Assembly: GCF_018613725.1 (NCBI RefSeq) | Contig: NZ_JAGGPS010000008.1 | Span: forward strand, 92,904-156,903 | DNA: 64,000 nt | Direction of reading: 5' to 3' | Origin: Hymenobacter sp. ISL-91 | GTDB taxonomy: Bacteria; Bacteroidota; Bacteroidia; Cytophagales; Hymenobacteraceae | Translations under genes and position numbers: made by a program | The notes under the pieces: generated by a model | Databases searched by the model: none | What the model saw: only the letters and a program-made list of their open reading frames with translations | Told to the model about the DNA's origin: nothing | In this document: positions 22,617-32,832 of the stretch, piece after piece | Layout: each line of letters opens with the position of its first letter | How positions within the stretch are numbered: the first letter of the stretch is position 1

Positions 22617-25586
22617 ATGAAGGTCTCAACTACTGAGCCGTTTCAGATTGTTTATTCGTTGCTGGAGCATGAATATCTGGGATATTTATTTGAGTCGTAT
22701 GTGGTGCAGCGCAACGAGCGGGGACAGCTGACGCTTTTGCACCAAACCGTATCGGCCAAGAACGCGGCCGAGTTTGCAGCTGGCCTCGACGCCACCGACT
22801 TCGAACTGGTAGCCCTCACCGACCAGATCAGCCAGGACGCGGTTATCAAGGAGTTCGGACCCAAGAAAAAGACCACGCCGGCCGATTTCTTCCTAAAAAC
22901 CTACGACCCCGAAAAAGGCGATAAGCCGCTGCAGGATGCCATCTGCCGCTACGTGCAGGAGCGTATGGGCCAGATTCTGGCGCGGCTGGCTGGCAAGTGC
23001 GTGTTTATTATGGGGCGCGACGGCGAGCCTACTTGGCGAGAGATTTCCCTGGCCCCCGAGCCGGCCTCAGTGCTGTTTCACTTCCGGCGCAACGAGGAAA
23101 ACACCCACTACTTCCCCACCATTCAGTACCAGGGCCAGAAGCTCGATTTTCAGTACAAAAATACGGTGATTGTGTGCGAGCAGCCGGCCTGGCTGCTGGT
23201 GGGCGACGTGCTGCACAACTTCCGCAACGAGGTAGATGGCAAGAAGCTCCGGCCCTTCCTCAACAAGAAGTTTATCGTAATTCCGCGCCAGGTCGAGGAC
23301 AGCTACTTCCACAAGTTCGTGGCCCCGCTGGTCGAGTCGTTCGATGTGCACGCCCGCGGCTTCGACATCCGCTCGGAGCGCTACGTGGCCCGGCCCCAAC
23401 TCACGTTCTCCGATGCCCCGGCCCCGGCGGCAGTAGCCCCCGCCGCGGCCCCACGCCCGGGCCGCCGGGGCGCTGGCACTGTGGCTACGGCAGCCAGCGC
23501 CCCAGCCCCGCCGGCCAACCACATCCACTTCGACCTGAGCTTCCGCTACGGCCCCCACACGGTGCCCTCCGACCACGACAAGCGCGTGTGCGTGAAGTTG
23601 GAAAAACAAGCCGATAACTACGTCTTCCACCGCCTCATCCGCAACCTCGACCAGGAACAGGAGATAGTGCGCGAGCTGCAGGCCCGGGCCCTGCAGGTGC
23701 AGGATGGGCGCGCCATGCTCGAAAAAGCTACCGCCTTCCGCTGGCTCCACGACCACACCGACGAGCTGACCCAGCGCGGCTTTACGGTAAAGCAGGGCCG
23801 CTCCTCGGGCAAAGACTACTTCATCGGCGCCGTGTCGGTAGAGGTGGGCATCACCGAAACCAACGACTGGTTTGATGTGCACGGCGTGGTGCGCTTCGGC
23901 GAGTTCGAGATTCCGTTTATCAAGCTGCGGCCCTACATTCTCAATAAGCGGCCCGAGTTCCGACTGCCTAACGGCCAGATAGCCGTTATTCCGGAGGAGT
24001 GGTTTGCGCAGTACTTGGAGCTGTTTGCCTTCGCCGAGGAGCACAACGAGGGCCTGAGCCTGCGCAAACACCACGTGTCGCTGGTGGCCGATTTGCAAAG
24101 CGGTAACCTGGCTACCGTGCTCATGAGCCGCAAGCTGGAGCAGCTGCGCGAGTTCGAAGCCGTGGCCGAGCACCCCATGCCCGCCACCTTCCGGGGCGAG
24201 CTGCGCCCCTACCAGAAGGCCGGCTACGACTGGCTGCACTTCGTGCAGAACTACCAGTTTGGCGGCTGCCTGGCCGACGATATGGGACTTGGCAAAACGA
24301 TTCAGGCACTGGCGCTGCTGCTGCAGCGCAAGGAAACGGGGGCGGCCAACGGGGCGGCTTCCTTGCTGGTGATGCCTACCTCGCTGGTGTACAACTGGAT
24401 GACCGAGGCCTTCAAGTTTGCGCCCGGTCTGCGCCTGCTCATCTACACCGGCACCTACCGCGAGAAAAACGTGGCTCAGTTTGCCGATTACGACGTGGTG
24501 CTAACCAGCTATGGCATCGTGCGCCTCGACATCGAGCTGCTCAAAACCTACCAGTTTGACTACGTGATTCTTGATGAGTCGCAGGCCATCAAGAATCCGG
24601 GTTCCACTACCTCGCAGGCCGTGCGCCAACTGCCGGCCCGCCACCGCCTGATTCTGACCGGCACGCCCGTCGAGAACAGCACGATGGATTTGTGGTCGCA
24701 GATGTCGTTCATCAACCCCGGGCTGCTGGGCACCCAAGCGTTTTTCCGCAAGGAATTCCTTAAGCCTATTGAAAAGCACCAAGACGAGGATAAGCGTCGC
24801 CGCCTGCACGCACTTATCAAGCCCTTTATCCTGCGCCGCCACAAAGCCCAGGTGGCTACCGAACTGCCCGCTAAGGTTGAAAACCTGAACTACTGCGCCA
24901 TGACCGAGGAGCAGCAGCAGTTCTACGAGGAAACAAAGAGCCACTACCGTAACCTGATTCTGCAGAACCTGGAAGAAACTGGCTCGGCTAACACCCAGTT
25001 TGTGCTGCTACAGGGCCTCACCAAGCTGCGCCTGATTGCCAACCACCCCCGCCTCGCCGACCCGGAGTACACCCACGAGTCGGGCAAGCTGCGCGAGGTA
25101 GTGCGGATGATAAAGAACGTGGCGGCCGAAGGGCACAAGGTGCTTGTGTTTAGCCAGTTTGTGAAGCACCTTGATTTGGTGCGCACCGCCCTCGATGAGC
25201 GGCAGCTAGCTTACGCCTACCTCGACGGCAACACTCGCGACCGGCACAAGGAAGTCACCCGGTTTCAGGAAACACCCGAGCTGCGCGTGTTTCTCATCAG
25301 CCTTAAGGCCGGCGGCGTGGGTCTCAACCTCACGGCCGCCGACTACGTGTTTCTGCTCGACCCCTGGTGGAACCCGGCCGTGGAGGCCCAGGCGGTAGAC
25401 CGCGCCCACCGCATCGGGCAGGAGCGAACGGTATTCACCTACAAATTCATCACCCGCGGCACTGTCGAGGAGAAAATCCTGGCCCTGCAGCGCAAGAAAA
25501 TCCAGCTCGTGACGGACCTGATTTCCACCGACGAAGCCGTTATAAAGAACCTGACGAAAGAGGACATTGAGGAACTGCTGGGGTGA
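22617..25586 (+). CDS. SNF2-family DEAD/DEAH-like helicase
   Basis: A 989-residue protein. The N-terminal 500 residues (a domain ending with a Pro/Ala linker at about 265-300, then a second module) are followed by the SNF2 ATPase: LRPYQKAGYDWLHFVQNY, motif I ADDMGLGKTIQALALLL (about 553), motif II VILDESQAIKNPGS, motif III LILTGTPVENSTMDLWSQM, and the C-terminal RecA lobe with VLVFSQFVKHLDLV, FLISLKAGGVGLNLT, LLDPWWNPAVEAQAVDRAHR and IGQERTVFTYK. Bacterial SNF2 proteins of this HepA-like type translocate on DNA and may remodel nucleoprotein or RNA polymerase. The ATG at 22617 (MKVSTTEPF) is chosen over a TTG 21 bp upstream. The gene stands alone. Confidence 0.93.
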   Translation: MKVSTTEPFQIVYSLLEHEYLGYLFESYVVQRNERGQLTLLHQTVSAKNAAEFAAGLDATDFELVALTDQISQDAVIKEFGPKKKTTPADFFLKTYDPEKGDKPLQDAICRYVQERMGQILARLAGKCVFIMGRDGEPTWREISLAPEPASVLFHFRRNEENTHYFPTIQYQGQKLDFQYKNTVIVCEQPAWLLVGDVLHNFRNEVDGKKLRPFLNKKFIVIPRQVEDSYFHKFVAPLVESFDVHARGFDIRSERYVARPQLTFSDAPAPAAVAPAAAPRPGRRGAGTVATAASAPAPPANHIHFDLSFRYGPHTVPSDHDKRVCVKLEKQADNYVFHRLIRNLDQEQEIVRELQARALQVQDGRAMLEKATAFRWLHDHTDELTQRGFTVKQGRSSGKDYFIGAVSVEVGITETNDWFDVHGVVRFGEFEIPFIKLRPYILNKRPEFRLPNGQIAVIPEEWFAQYLELFAFAEEHNEGLSLRKHHVSLVADLQSGNLATVLMSRKLEQLREFEAVAEHPMPATFRGELRPYQKAGYDWLHFVQNYQFGGCLADDMGLGKTIQALALLLQRKETGAANGAASLLVMPTSLVYNWMTEAFKFAPGLRLLIYTGTYREKNVAQFADYDVVLTSYGIVRLDIELLKTYQFDYVILDESQAIKNPGSTTSQAVRQLPARHRLILTGTPVENSTMDLWSQMSFINPGLLGTQAFFRKEFLKPIEKHQDEDKRRRLHALIKPFILRRHKAQVATELPAKVENLNYCAMTEEQQQFYEETKSHYRNLILQNLEETGSANTQFVLLQGLTKLRLIANHPRLADPEYTHESGKLREVVRMIKNVAAEGHKVLVFSQFVKHLDLVRTALDERQLAYAYLDGNTRDRHKEVTRFQETPELRVFLISLKAGGVGLNLTAADYVFLLDPWWNPAVEAQAVDRAHRIGQERTVFTYKFITRGTVEEKILALQRKKIQLVTDLISTDEAVIKNLTKEDIEELLG

Positions 25587-25666
25587 GAGCAGGATGGCAA
25601 CTCAAAAAACATGAAGAATCTGTGAAATTATTTTTATGCAGAGCGTCAAACAATAAAAACTCTCTA

Positions 25667-25674
25667 TATATTTG
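25667..25674 (+). promoter_or_regulatory. -7 box TATATTTG of the broken AT-rich lipoprotein gene
   Basis: An exact TAnnTTTG match 30 bp before the ATG at 25705. The intact promoter suggests that the disrupted gene may still be transcribed. Confidence 0.5.
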
Positions 25675-25704
25675 TGCCTCATTCATCCTTCCTTTTTCCC
25701 CTTT

Positions 25705-27073
25705 ATGTTTAAGCAATTTACCCCCCCCCTCAGCTTTTAGGAAGCTACTAGTTGTCACTTTTGCCGTTACGAGCGGACTATTCGCATCCTGCGAAAAATA
25801 GAATGTAGACCAGCCGCGTCCGCAGAAAGAAGAAATTCAAAAGCGCGAGCTTTCCGCTGAAGAAAAAGTCAAAGCAGATAATTATAAGCAAGCTGCTCTT
25901 ATACTAGTAAAAGCACTTCATGAAGACAAGCAAATGCTCAAGGCATTGAGCCAAGAGTTAGAGGTTGATAAATATCAGCACGAGCAAATTTCTTTTGAAG
26001 AGCTTTTTGCTGCTTCTAGCATAGCATCTAGGGGGCAGGATAATCCACTTAGTGGTTTTAAAAGTAAATTTGACCAATTATTAGCCACTAATGCTTATCC
26101 GCATTCAGAAGATTTTACAACTAAAACAGGATCTGCTGCTCGTGGCACTTCTGGAGGCGGTAACCTAGAATCTGCCTTAGTAGAGGATGGAGCGGATATC
26201 TACTTTCCATATTCTCAGGATTTTGAGGAAATAGATAACCCGACTGTTACCTTCGCTCCACTGCACAATACCCAAGCCTCTACTGGTTATTATTACGCTG
26301 ATACTGATGGCGACGGAATAGAAGAAATCGTCGAAGTAACAGTGGATGAAAATTACGTACAGTTGCACTCTACATTTATTGTGCAGCCTCTTGATGAGTC
26401 TGAGATGACCACTAGTACGGAACAGCCAATTATACTTCAGCCAAACGGTACAAATAGCATCAAGGACACTGCCAATGAACTTCGCATTGGATACGTGCAA
26501 CTCACGAAGCAGCTTGATGGTTTATTTGGTGATGGCTCAGGAAATTCCGGTGGCTCAGAGCTTCGCTTCACTAGACCGAAAGGATACCTATCGATAGACG
26601 CCGGCGGACAAGTAGACGTAAACAAAGAACCTGCAGCTATTGTAGGGGTGGATTTAAGCCGGGCTACTATTCGTGACAAGAATCACACGTATCAGTACAT
26701 AATTTTTGATAGTGACTGGACTCGTCTCGAAAAGACGCAGTACTTCGTCGTATACGAGTATGATAATGCTAGTGAGCGGACAAAAACTGCCAAAACTACA
26801 TTTGAAGTAAATACGGGAGTCACTATACCTGGTAAGGATGGTGGCCCAAGCGGTACGGTGAATACTAAAACAACCAAAGAATCAACTGAAGAAATAAAAT
26901 ACAAAACGAAAGAGGAGATTATATGGCAGCAAGATTTTGCTCGTTCCCTTTTCTTTTATGCTAATACTCTTGATCAATATAATGGATGGCGCGGTGAATT
27001 TCCGTTTTGGAAAGCACAGGATTATTTGAAATTCACCCTCCCGCGTCGTGAACTTATTTACGATCGGTACTAA
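25705..27073 (+). pseudogene. AT-rich lipoprotein gene disrupted by a C9 tract and an in-frame TAG
   Basis: From ATG 25705 the frame reads MFKQFTPP and then stops in the shifted frame after a run of nine C (25721-25729). With eight C it would continue SAFRKLLVVTFAVTSGLFASC, a clean lipoprotein signal with lipobox LFASC, then EK and a TAG (25799-25801). The same frame stays open from 25802 to 27073 (44 codons before the internal ATG 25934, then 379 residues), reading NVDQPRPQKEEIQK as a normal tether. So two lesions, one +1 shift and one nonsense codon, separate the signal from the body. The body has a calcium-loop-like DTDGDGIEE and ends in LPRRELIYDRY; no family was recognised. Base composition is clearly more AT-rich than the neighbours, which suggests acquisition. 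A strong terminator follows. Confidence 0.7.
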
Positions 27074-27090
27074 CTATTCTCAAGCTGAAA

Positions 27091-27138
27091 AACCTGCCCC
27101 GGGCGCATTGTTAAGCGCGGGGCAGGTTCTGCTTTTTT
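27091..27138 (+). terminator. intrinsic terminator
   Basis: AACCTGCCCCG (27091-27101) pairs with CGGGGCAGGTT (27118-27128), followed by TCTGC and a T6 run (27133-27138). It ends the AT-rich gene, and only 3 bp separate the U-tract from the ATG of the next gene. Confidence 0.85.
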
Positions 27139-27141
27139 GCT

Positions 27142-27897
27142 ATGAAAAGAATCTTACTGCTACCCGTTCTGCTTCTGCTGCCAGGAGCCAGTCAGGCGCA
27201 GCGCCCCGTTTGGTCGGTGGGCTTACTGGGCTCTTACGGGCACTACAAGTTCAACCCAGCTGAGCGGCAGTTTGGCCAGTATCAACTGCATATTTACGGC
27301 ATGGAGCCGATGGATATGTGGCGGCTGGGCGTGTTTGCTCGAAAGCCGCTGGGACGGGCCGATGGGGCGTGGTACGTGCAGGCCGAACTGGACCGCTCGG
27401 GCCGTAACGCGCACGCCCAGCTGGAAAACCTTGCCCCGGAACCCTCACCGTTCGATTTTGAGCTATCAAGTCCCGGCGCTAAAATTCGGCGCTACGACTT
27501 GACTGCGCTACTGGGAGTGCCGGTTCTCCGCTCCCCGGTGCGGCTGCTGGGCGGCCCGGTCGTAAGCTATATGTCGCGGCGGGAGCTTTTGCGGGATAAT
27601 TATAACTGGCATCCTCAATCCCCCGCCACCCCCTACCGGCGGATTGAAAAAGCATTTTACGAAGGCTTTCCCTGCATTACGGCCGGCGCTCAGCTGGGCG
27701 TTGGCCTGGAGCTGTGGCGGGTGTCGCTCGATTTCCGGCGGGAGTGGAATATAACGCCGGTGGTGGGCGAAGTGCGCTGGGAAGGCCAAAACTACCGCGC
27801 CAACGTAACCAGCCGGCTCTGGATGGTAACGATGGGCGTGCGGCTATGGGATAAAGAGCGCACCGCCCAGATGGCTCCTGCGCAAGACGGCGAGTAA
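27142..27897 (+). CDS. predicted outer-membrane beta-barrel-like protein
   Basis: A 251-residue protein with a signal peptide (LLLPVLLLLPGASQAQ). The body alternates aromatic/glycine strands (WSVGLLGSYGHYKF, AWYVQAELDRSGRNA, RYDLTALLGVPVL, RLLGGPVVSYMS, AGAQLGVGLELWRVSLDFRR) as in porin-family barrels of about 8-10 strands, but the C-terminus ends in a polar tail instead of an aromatic residue. Function unknown. The start codon sits 3 bp past the terminator of the previous gene and no good -7 box was seen, so how it is transcribed is unclear. Confidence 0.7.
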   Translation: MKRILLLPVLLLLPGASQAQRPVWSVGLLGSYGHYKFNPAERQFGQYQLHIYGMEPMDMWRLGVFARKPLGRADGAWYVQAELDRSGRNAHAQLENLAPEPSPFDFELSSPGAKIRRYDLTALLGVPVLRSPVRLLGGPVVSYMSRRELLRDNYNWHPQSPATPYRRIEKAFYEGFPCITAGAQLGVGLELWRVSLDFRREWNITPVVGEVRWEGQNYRANVTSRLWMVTMGVRLWDKERTAQMAPAQDGE

Positions 27898-28004
27898 ACC
27901 CGTCCGTTGTTACGAGGCGTGTGGCGCATCAAGCCAAGGTCCGAAACACCATAAAAACAGCGTAGCTAATCCGACCATACTACACGCAATACGCGTCAAA
28001 TTGT

Positions 28005-28036
28005 AAAGCCTCTGACGTTCTCATGTCAGAGGCTTT
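28005..28036. terminator. symmetric terminator hairpin
   Basis: AAAGCCTCTGAC (28005-28016) and GTCAGAGGCTTT (28025-28036) are perfect 12-bp arms with an 8-nt loop, 107 bp after the barrel-like gene. The U-runs are short on both strands. Confidence 0.65.
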
Positions 28037-28084
28037 CTACTGATCAGTGACTGGTCATTTTGCCGTCACGGACTGACGCCGCTT

Positions 28085-28368
28085 GATGCGCAGAATGTTA
28101 AGCCTACGTGTAATGGCGAGCAGCCTCATTCACTCACCGCCTTCCCGCTTAAACTCCGGTTGCGCACCGAGTGGACCGATGCCTCGGCCTTGTGCTACGA
28201 GTGCGACAATTGTGGCTACTTGCACTGGTTTATGCCGCAGTAGCTCTGCCGCCAATGTAACACCACCGGCCGGCACCAACTGCCTTATGCCATTCGGGCC
28301 TGCCCGATGCACCTGAGTACAGCCGGCAGGCCCGAATTGTGGCGACCAAATACCAGAAAAATAATTTG

Positions 28369-28372
<4 letters not shown>
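28085..28372 (+). pseudogene. decayed fragment of a zinc-ribbon-like protein
   Basis: One frame reads coherently but lacks a start codon: LKLRLRTEWTDASALC, then CYECDNCGYLHWFMPQ, a TAG at 28241-28243 (one base from CAG), then LCRQCNTTGRHQLPYAIRAC, ending at a TAG at 28370-28372 that overlaps the antisense ettA stop. The pairs CxxCxxC and CxxC look like a zinc ribbon. Because the cysteine spacing continues across the stop codon, a recently inactivated gene is more likely than a chance frame. No family recognised. The rest of the 470-bp gap (27898-28368) shows only the terminator hairpin. Confidence 0.35.
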
Positions 28373-30036
<1,664 letters not shown>

Positions 30037-30102
30037 GGAAAGAAAGTAGAAGCTGAAAAAATGGCCTGACGCGGGCAGAAAGCCGGCCGGCCGGCCTTGT
30101 CG

Positions 30103-30119
30103 GCCTACCAAAGGTAGGC
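30103..30119 (-). promoter_or_regulatory. -7 box TACCTTTG within a small palindrome, ettA promoter
   Basis: GCCTACC-AAA-GGTAGGC (30103-30119) is a perfect 7-bp inverted repeat that contains the minus-strand -7 box TACCTTTG (30116 to 30109). A protein bound to the palindrome would block the box; it may also be coincidence, since TACC in the box pairs with GGTA. Confidence 0.45.
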
Positions 30120-30237
30120 AGCCGGCCCCAACATTCCGCCCTTTGCAGCCGGCCGCAAGTCTGGCCAACAAGCTGTAAACTTGTACTTCGTTCTGCCCTC
30201 ACTTCTCCTCTCCCCACTTAGCTGTTTTTATCTGATT

Positions 30238-31581
30238 ATGGAATTACCGGCATCCACTCCTGACCAGCTGCTGGCCCAGGCCCGGCAGTATGGCTACGCG
30301 GAGGGCAACCAGGTCTGGCTGCGTCCTGTGCTCAACTATCCGGCCCGGCCAGTAGGCCAGGTGAAAGATTCGCCCGAAGCGTCGCTGCGCTATTTCGCCG
30401 AGCGCTTCGCCCGCTACCAGGCCAAAGTCGAGGAGCTGCTGCGCAGCATCGACGAATCCGACAACAAGGGCTCGTTTCTGATGAAGGCTCTGCATCTGAA
30501 AGAGCAGGCCGGCAGCTACGATGCGCTGGGCGACTTTGCCGGGCTGCACCAACAGCTCAGCGCGGCCGAGGAAGCTATTCTGGCCACCGTGCGGTACAAC
30601 CGGGCCAAAAACCTGGCTACCAAGCACAGCATCATCGAGCAGGCGGAAGCCCTGCGCGATACGTTGGACTGGCAGCAGGGCAGCGACCAGCTGAAGGAGC
30701 TGCGCCAGGCCTGGATTAAAACCGGGCCGGTAGAGAAGGAGCTGACCGACGAGCTGGAAAAGCGTTTCCAGACGGCCGCCGATGAGTTCTATGCGCGCAA
30801 AAAGGACTACCTGGCCGTGAAGAAGGCCATGAACAACCGCACGCTCGACCAGTACAAAGACCTGATCCGACGCTCGGAAGCGTTGCAGAATTCCACCGAC
30901 TTCGAGGAAACCAGCCGCAAGCTGAAAGCGCTGCAGCAGTCCTGGAAAGAAATTGATGGCAACCTGCCCCGCAAGCAGGCCGTCGATTTGTGGGCGAGCT
31001 TTCGGGCAGCCCATAACCACTTCTTCGAGCGCCTCAAAACCCATATCGAAAGCCAGCGCCAGCAGCCGGGTGGCAACAGTGTAACGGGTGGCAACAACAG
31101 CAGCGGCGAGGAAAACCTGCGCCGCAAGCGGGCCCTGGTGGCCGAGGCGCAGGCGTTGCTGAAGCGACCCATGCCCGAAGCCGTAACCCGCGCCAAAGAG
31201 CTACAGGCGGCCTGGAAACAGGTTGGGCCGGTGCGCGGCGAGGAGTCGGACCAAGTGTGGGAGCAGTTTATTATGGCCTGCGACAAGGTGTTCGAAATGA
31301 GCGCCCTCGACTACTACATGCGTAAGCGGCAGGCCGACCCCGCTACGCCCGCGCCGGCCCCGGCAGCCGAAGCGGCCCTGCGGGTGCAGGCGCTGCGCGA
31401 GTTTCTGCGCCTCGACGAGCAGGAGCGGCAGGTGCTGGCCGACAACCTCGACAAGCTCAGCCCCAGCGCCGCCAACGACGCCTTCCGCACGCTGTTGCAA
31501 AGCAAAATCAGAGCTTTCGACCGCAAAATTAGAACCAAGAACGACCTGATTGCCATGTACCAGGCGGCGGCCGTCCGCTAA
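30238..31581 (+). CDS. DUF349-domain coiled-coil protein
   Basis: A 447-residue, highly charged helical protein with several DUF349 units (about 75 residues each), seen as repeated W-K or W-I-x-x-G-P/G-N motifs: LRQAWIKTGPVEKELTDELE, LQQSWKEIDGNLPRKQAVDL, WASFRAAHNHFFERLKTH, LQAAWKQVGPVRGEESDQVW. No membrane segment. DUF349 proteins are cytosolic, of unknown function and common in Bacteroidota and Actinobacteria. The ATG at 30238 (MELPASTPDQLL) is preferred over an upstream TTG. It is divergent from ettA. Confidence 0.85.
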   Translation: MELPASTPDQLLAQARQYGYAEGNQVWLRPVLNYPARPVGQVKDSPEASLRYFAERFARYQAKVEELLRSIDESDNKGSFLMKALHLKEQAGSYDALGDFAGLHQQLSAAEEAILATVRYNRAKNLATKHSIIEQAEALRDTLDWQQGSDQLKELRQAWIKTGPVEKELTDELEKRFQTAADEFYARKKDYLAVKKAMNNRTLDQYKDLIRRSEALQNSTDFEETSRKLKALQQSWKEIDGNLPRKQAVDLWASFRAAHNHFFERLKTHIESQRQQPGGNSVTGGNNSSGEENLRRKRALVAEAQALLKRPMPEAVTRAKELQAAWKQVGPVRGEESDQVWEQFIMACDKVFEMSALDYYMRKRQADPATPAPAPAAEAALRVQALREFLRLDEQERQVLADNLDKLSPSAANDAFRTLLQSKIRAFDRKIRTKNDLIAMYQAAAVR

Positions 31582-31629
31582 GTTTGGTGCGCAGCCGGCG
31601 GCCGGGTTAACCTTCCTGACGGATTTACG

Positions 31630-31661
31630 TTGTCGTCAGCAACTTCGCCGATGTACCTTTG
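31630..31661 (+). promoter_or_regulatory. promoter of the DUF2795 gene (-33 TTG, -7 TACCTTTG)
   Basis: TTG (31630-31632), 21-bp spacer, TACCTTTG (31654-31661). The 113-nt distance to the ATG at 31775 implies a long leader. The spacing agrees with the known Bacteroidota promoter. Confidence 0.55.
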
Positions 31662-31774
31662 GGCTGCGGCCTCTATGCAGTTCTGACAGGCCTTCGGTAT
31701 CGGCCGGGTTTTTGCGGACGGCGCTCCGCGCTTTTGACCATTTTTTTAGTTGCCCTTTAGTAGCACACACGCTT

Positions 31775-31996
31775 ATGTACTGGACCCTCGAACTTGCTTC
31801 GTATCTGGAAGATGCCCCCTGGCCCGCCACCAAGGATGAGCTCATTGATTACTCCATCCGCTCGGGTGCCCCGATGGAGGTGGTAGAAAACCTGCAGGCC
31901 CTGGAAGACGATGGCCAGCCTTACGAAAACATTGAAGAAGTTTGGCCTGACTATCCGACCAAGGAGGACTTCATGTTCAACGAGGACGAGTACTAG
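31775..31996 (+). CDS. DUF2795 family small protein
   Basis: A 73-residue acidic protein: MYWTLELASYLEDAPWPATK, DELIDYSIRSGAPMEVVENL, QALEDDGQPYENIEEVWPDY, ending MFNEDEY. This is the near-invariant Bacteroidota form of DUF2795, a small helix-turn-helix-like fold of unknown function, often among housekeeping genes. An upstream in-frame extension exists but lies before the promoter. Confidence 0.88.
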   Translation: MYWTLELASYLEDAPWPATKDELIDYSIRSGAPMEVVENLQALEDDGQPYENIEEVWPDYPTKEDFMFNEDEY

Positions 31997-32074
31997 AACA
32001 GTGGTTAGTAGTTGGTATTGAGTAGTTAGAACGGTTTAGGATGATGGCTTGCTGCCATCCGCATCTCACTACTC

Positions 32075-32818
32075 ATGTCTCACCACTCAACACTTTCTAT
32101 AGAAAACCTGATTGCGGGGTACGGACGACGAGTCCTGCTCCGCAATTTGTGTTTTACGGTTCCCGAGCTGGCCTTCGTGGCCGTTATCGGGCACAACGGC
32201 TGCGGCAAAACCACCCTGCTGCGGGCTCTTACCGGCCAGATTTCGTACGAGGGCACCGTAACCGTGAATGGGCAAAACCTGCGCACCGTGCGCCGGCCGG
32301 CGGCGGCCGGGCTGCTGGCCCACCTGCCCCAGCGGGCCAGCGTCGAGTTTTCGTTGCCCGTGCGCGAGCTGGTGGTGATGGGCCGCTTCCGTCACCACCG
32401 CTTCCTGGGGGCCTACTCAGCCACCGATTATGCCCTGGCCGATGCTGCCCTGGCCCGTGTGGGGGCCGCCCATCTCGCCGAACGGGATTTTACCCTGCTT
32501 TCGGGCGGCGAGCAGCAACTGGTGTGGCTGGCCCAGCTCAGCCTGCAGGATTCCGCCCTGTGCCTGCTCGACGAGCCCACCCAGCAGCTCGATGTGTACT
32601 ACCGCCGCCGCGTATTCGGGCTGCTGCACGAGTGGGTGCAGCAGGAAGGCAAAACCGTGCTCTGCATCACCCACGACCTCGACAACCTCACGCACCTGCC
32701 CGGCTACCTGCTCAACCTCTCGCGCCCCACGCCCCAGCTGCAAGTACTGTCGCCGGAAGTGGTGGCATCGGAGCGCGCCTATCTGGAAAGCGAGCAAAGC
32801 CTGCCCGTACACGCCTGA
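32075..32818 (+). CDS. FecE-type ABC transporter ATPase (orphan)
   Basis: A 247-residue ATP-binding subunit: Walker A VIGHNGCGKTTLLRAL (about 38), Q-loop LPQRASVEFSLPVRELV, signature TLLSGGEQQLVWLAQ, Walker B ALCLLDEPTQQLD, H-loop CITHDLDNL. The Q-loop segment followed by VREVV/MGR-x-PH-like residues (VRELVVMGRFRHHRF) is typical of iron-siderophore, heme or cobalamin importers (FecE/BtuD). No permease or binding protein is adjacent, so its partner must be elsewhere. The stop is 14 bp from that of convergent crtY. Confidence 0.86.
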   Translation: MSHHSTLSIENLIAGYGRRVLLRNLCFTVPELAFVAVIGHNGCGKTTLLRALTGQISYEGTVTVNGQNLRTVRRPAAAGLLAHLPQRASVEFSLPVRELVVMGRFRHHRFLGAYSATDYALADAALARVGAAHLAERDFTLLSGGEQQLVWLAQLSLQDSALCLLDEPTQQLDVYYRRRVFGLLHEWVQQEGKTVLCITHDLDNLTHLPGYLLNLSRPTPQLQVLSPEVVASERAYLESEQSLPVHA

Positions 32819-32832
32819 CGAGTGGTTACGGC

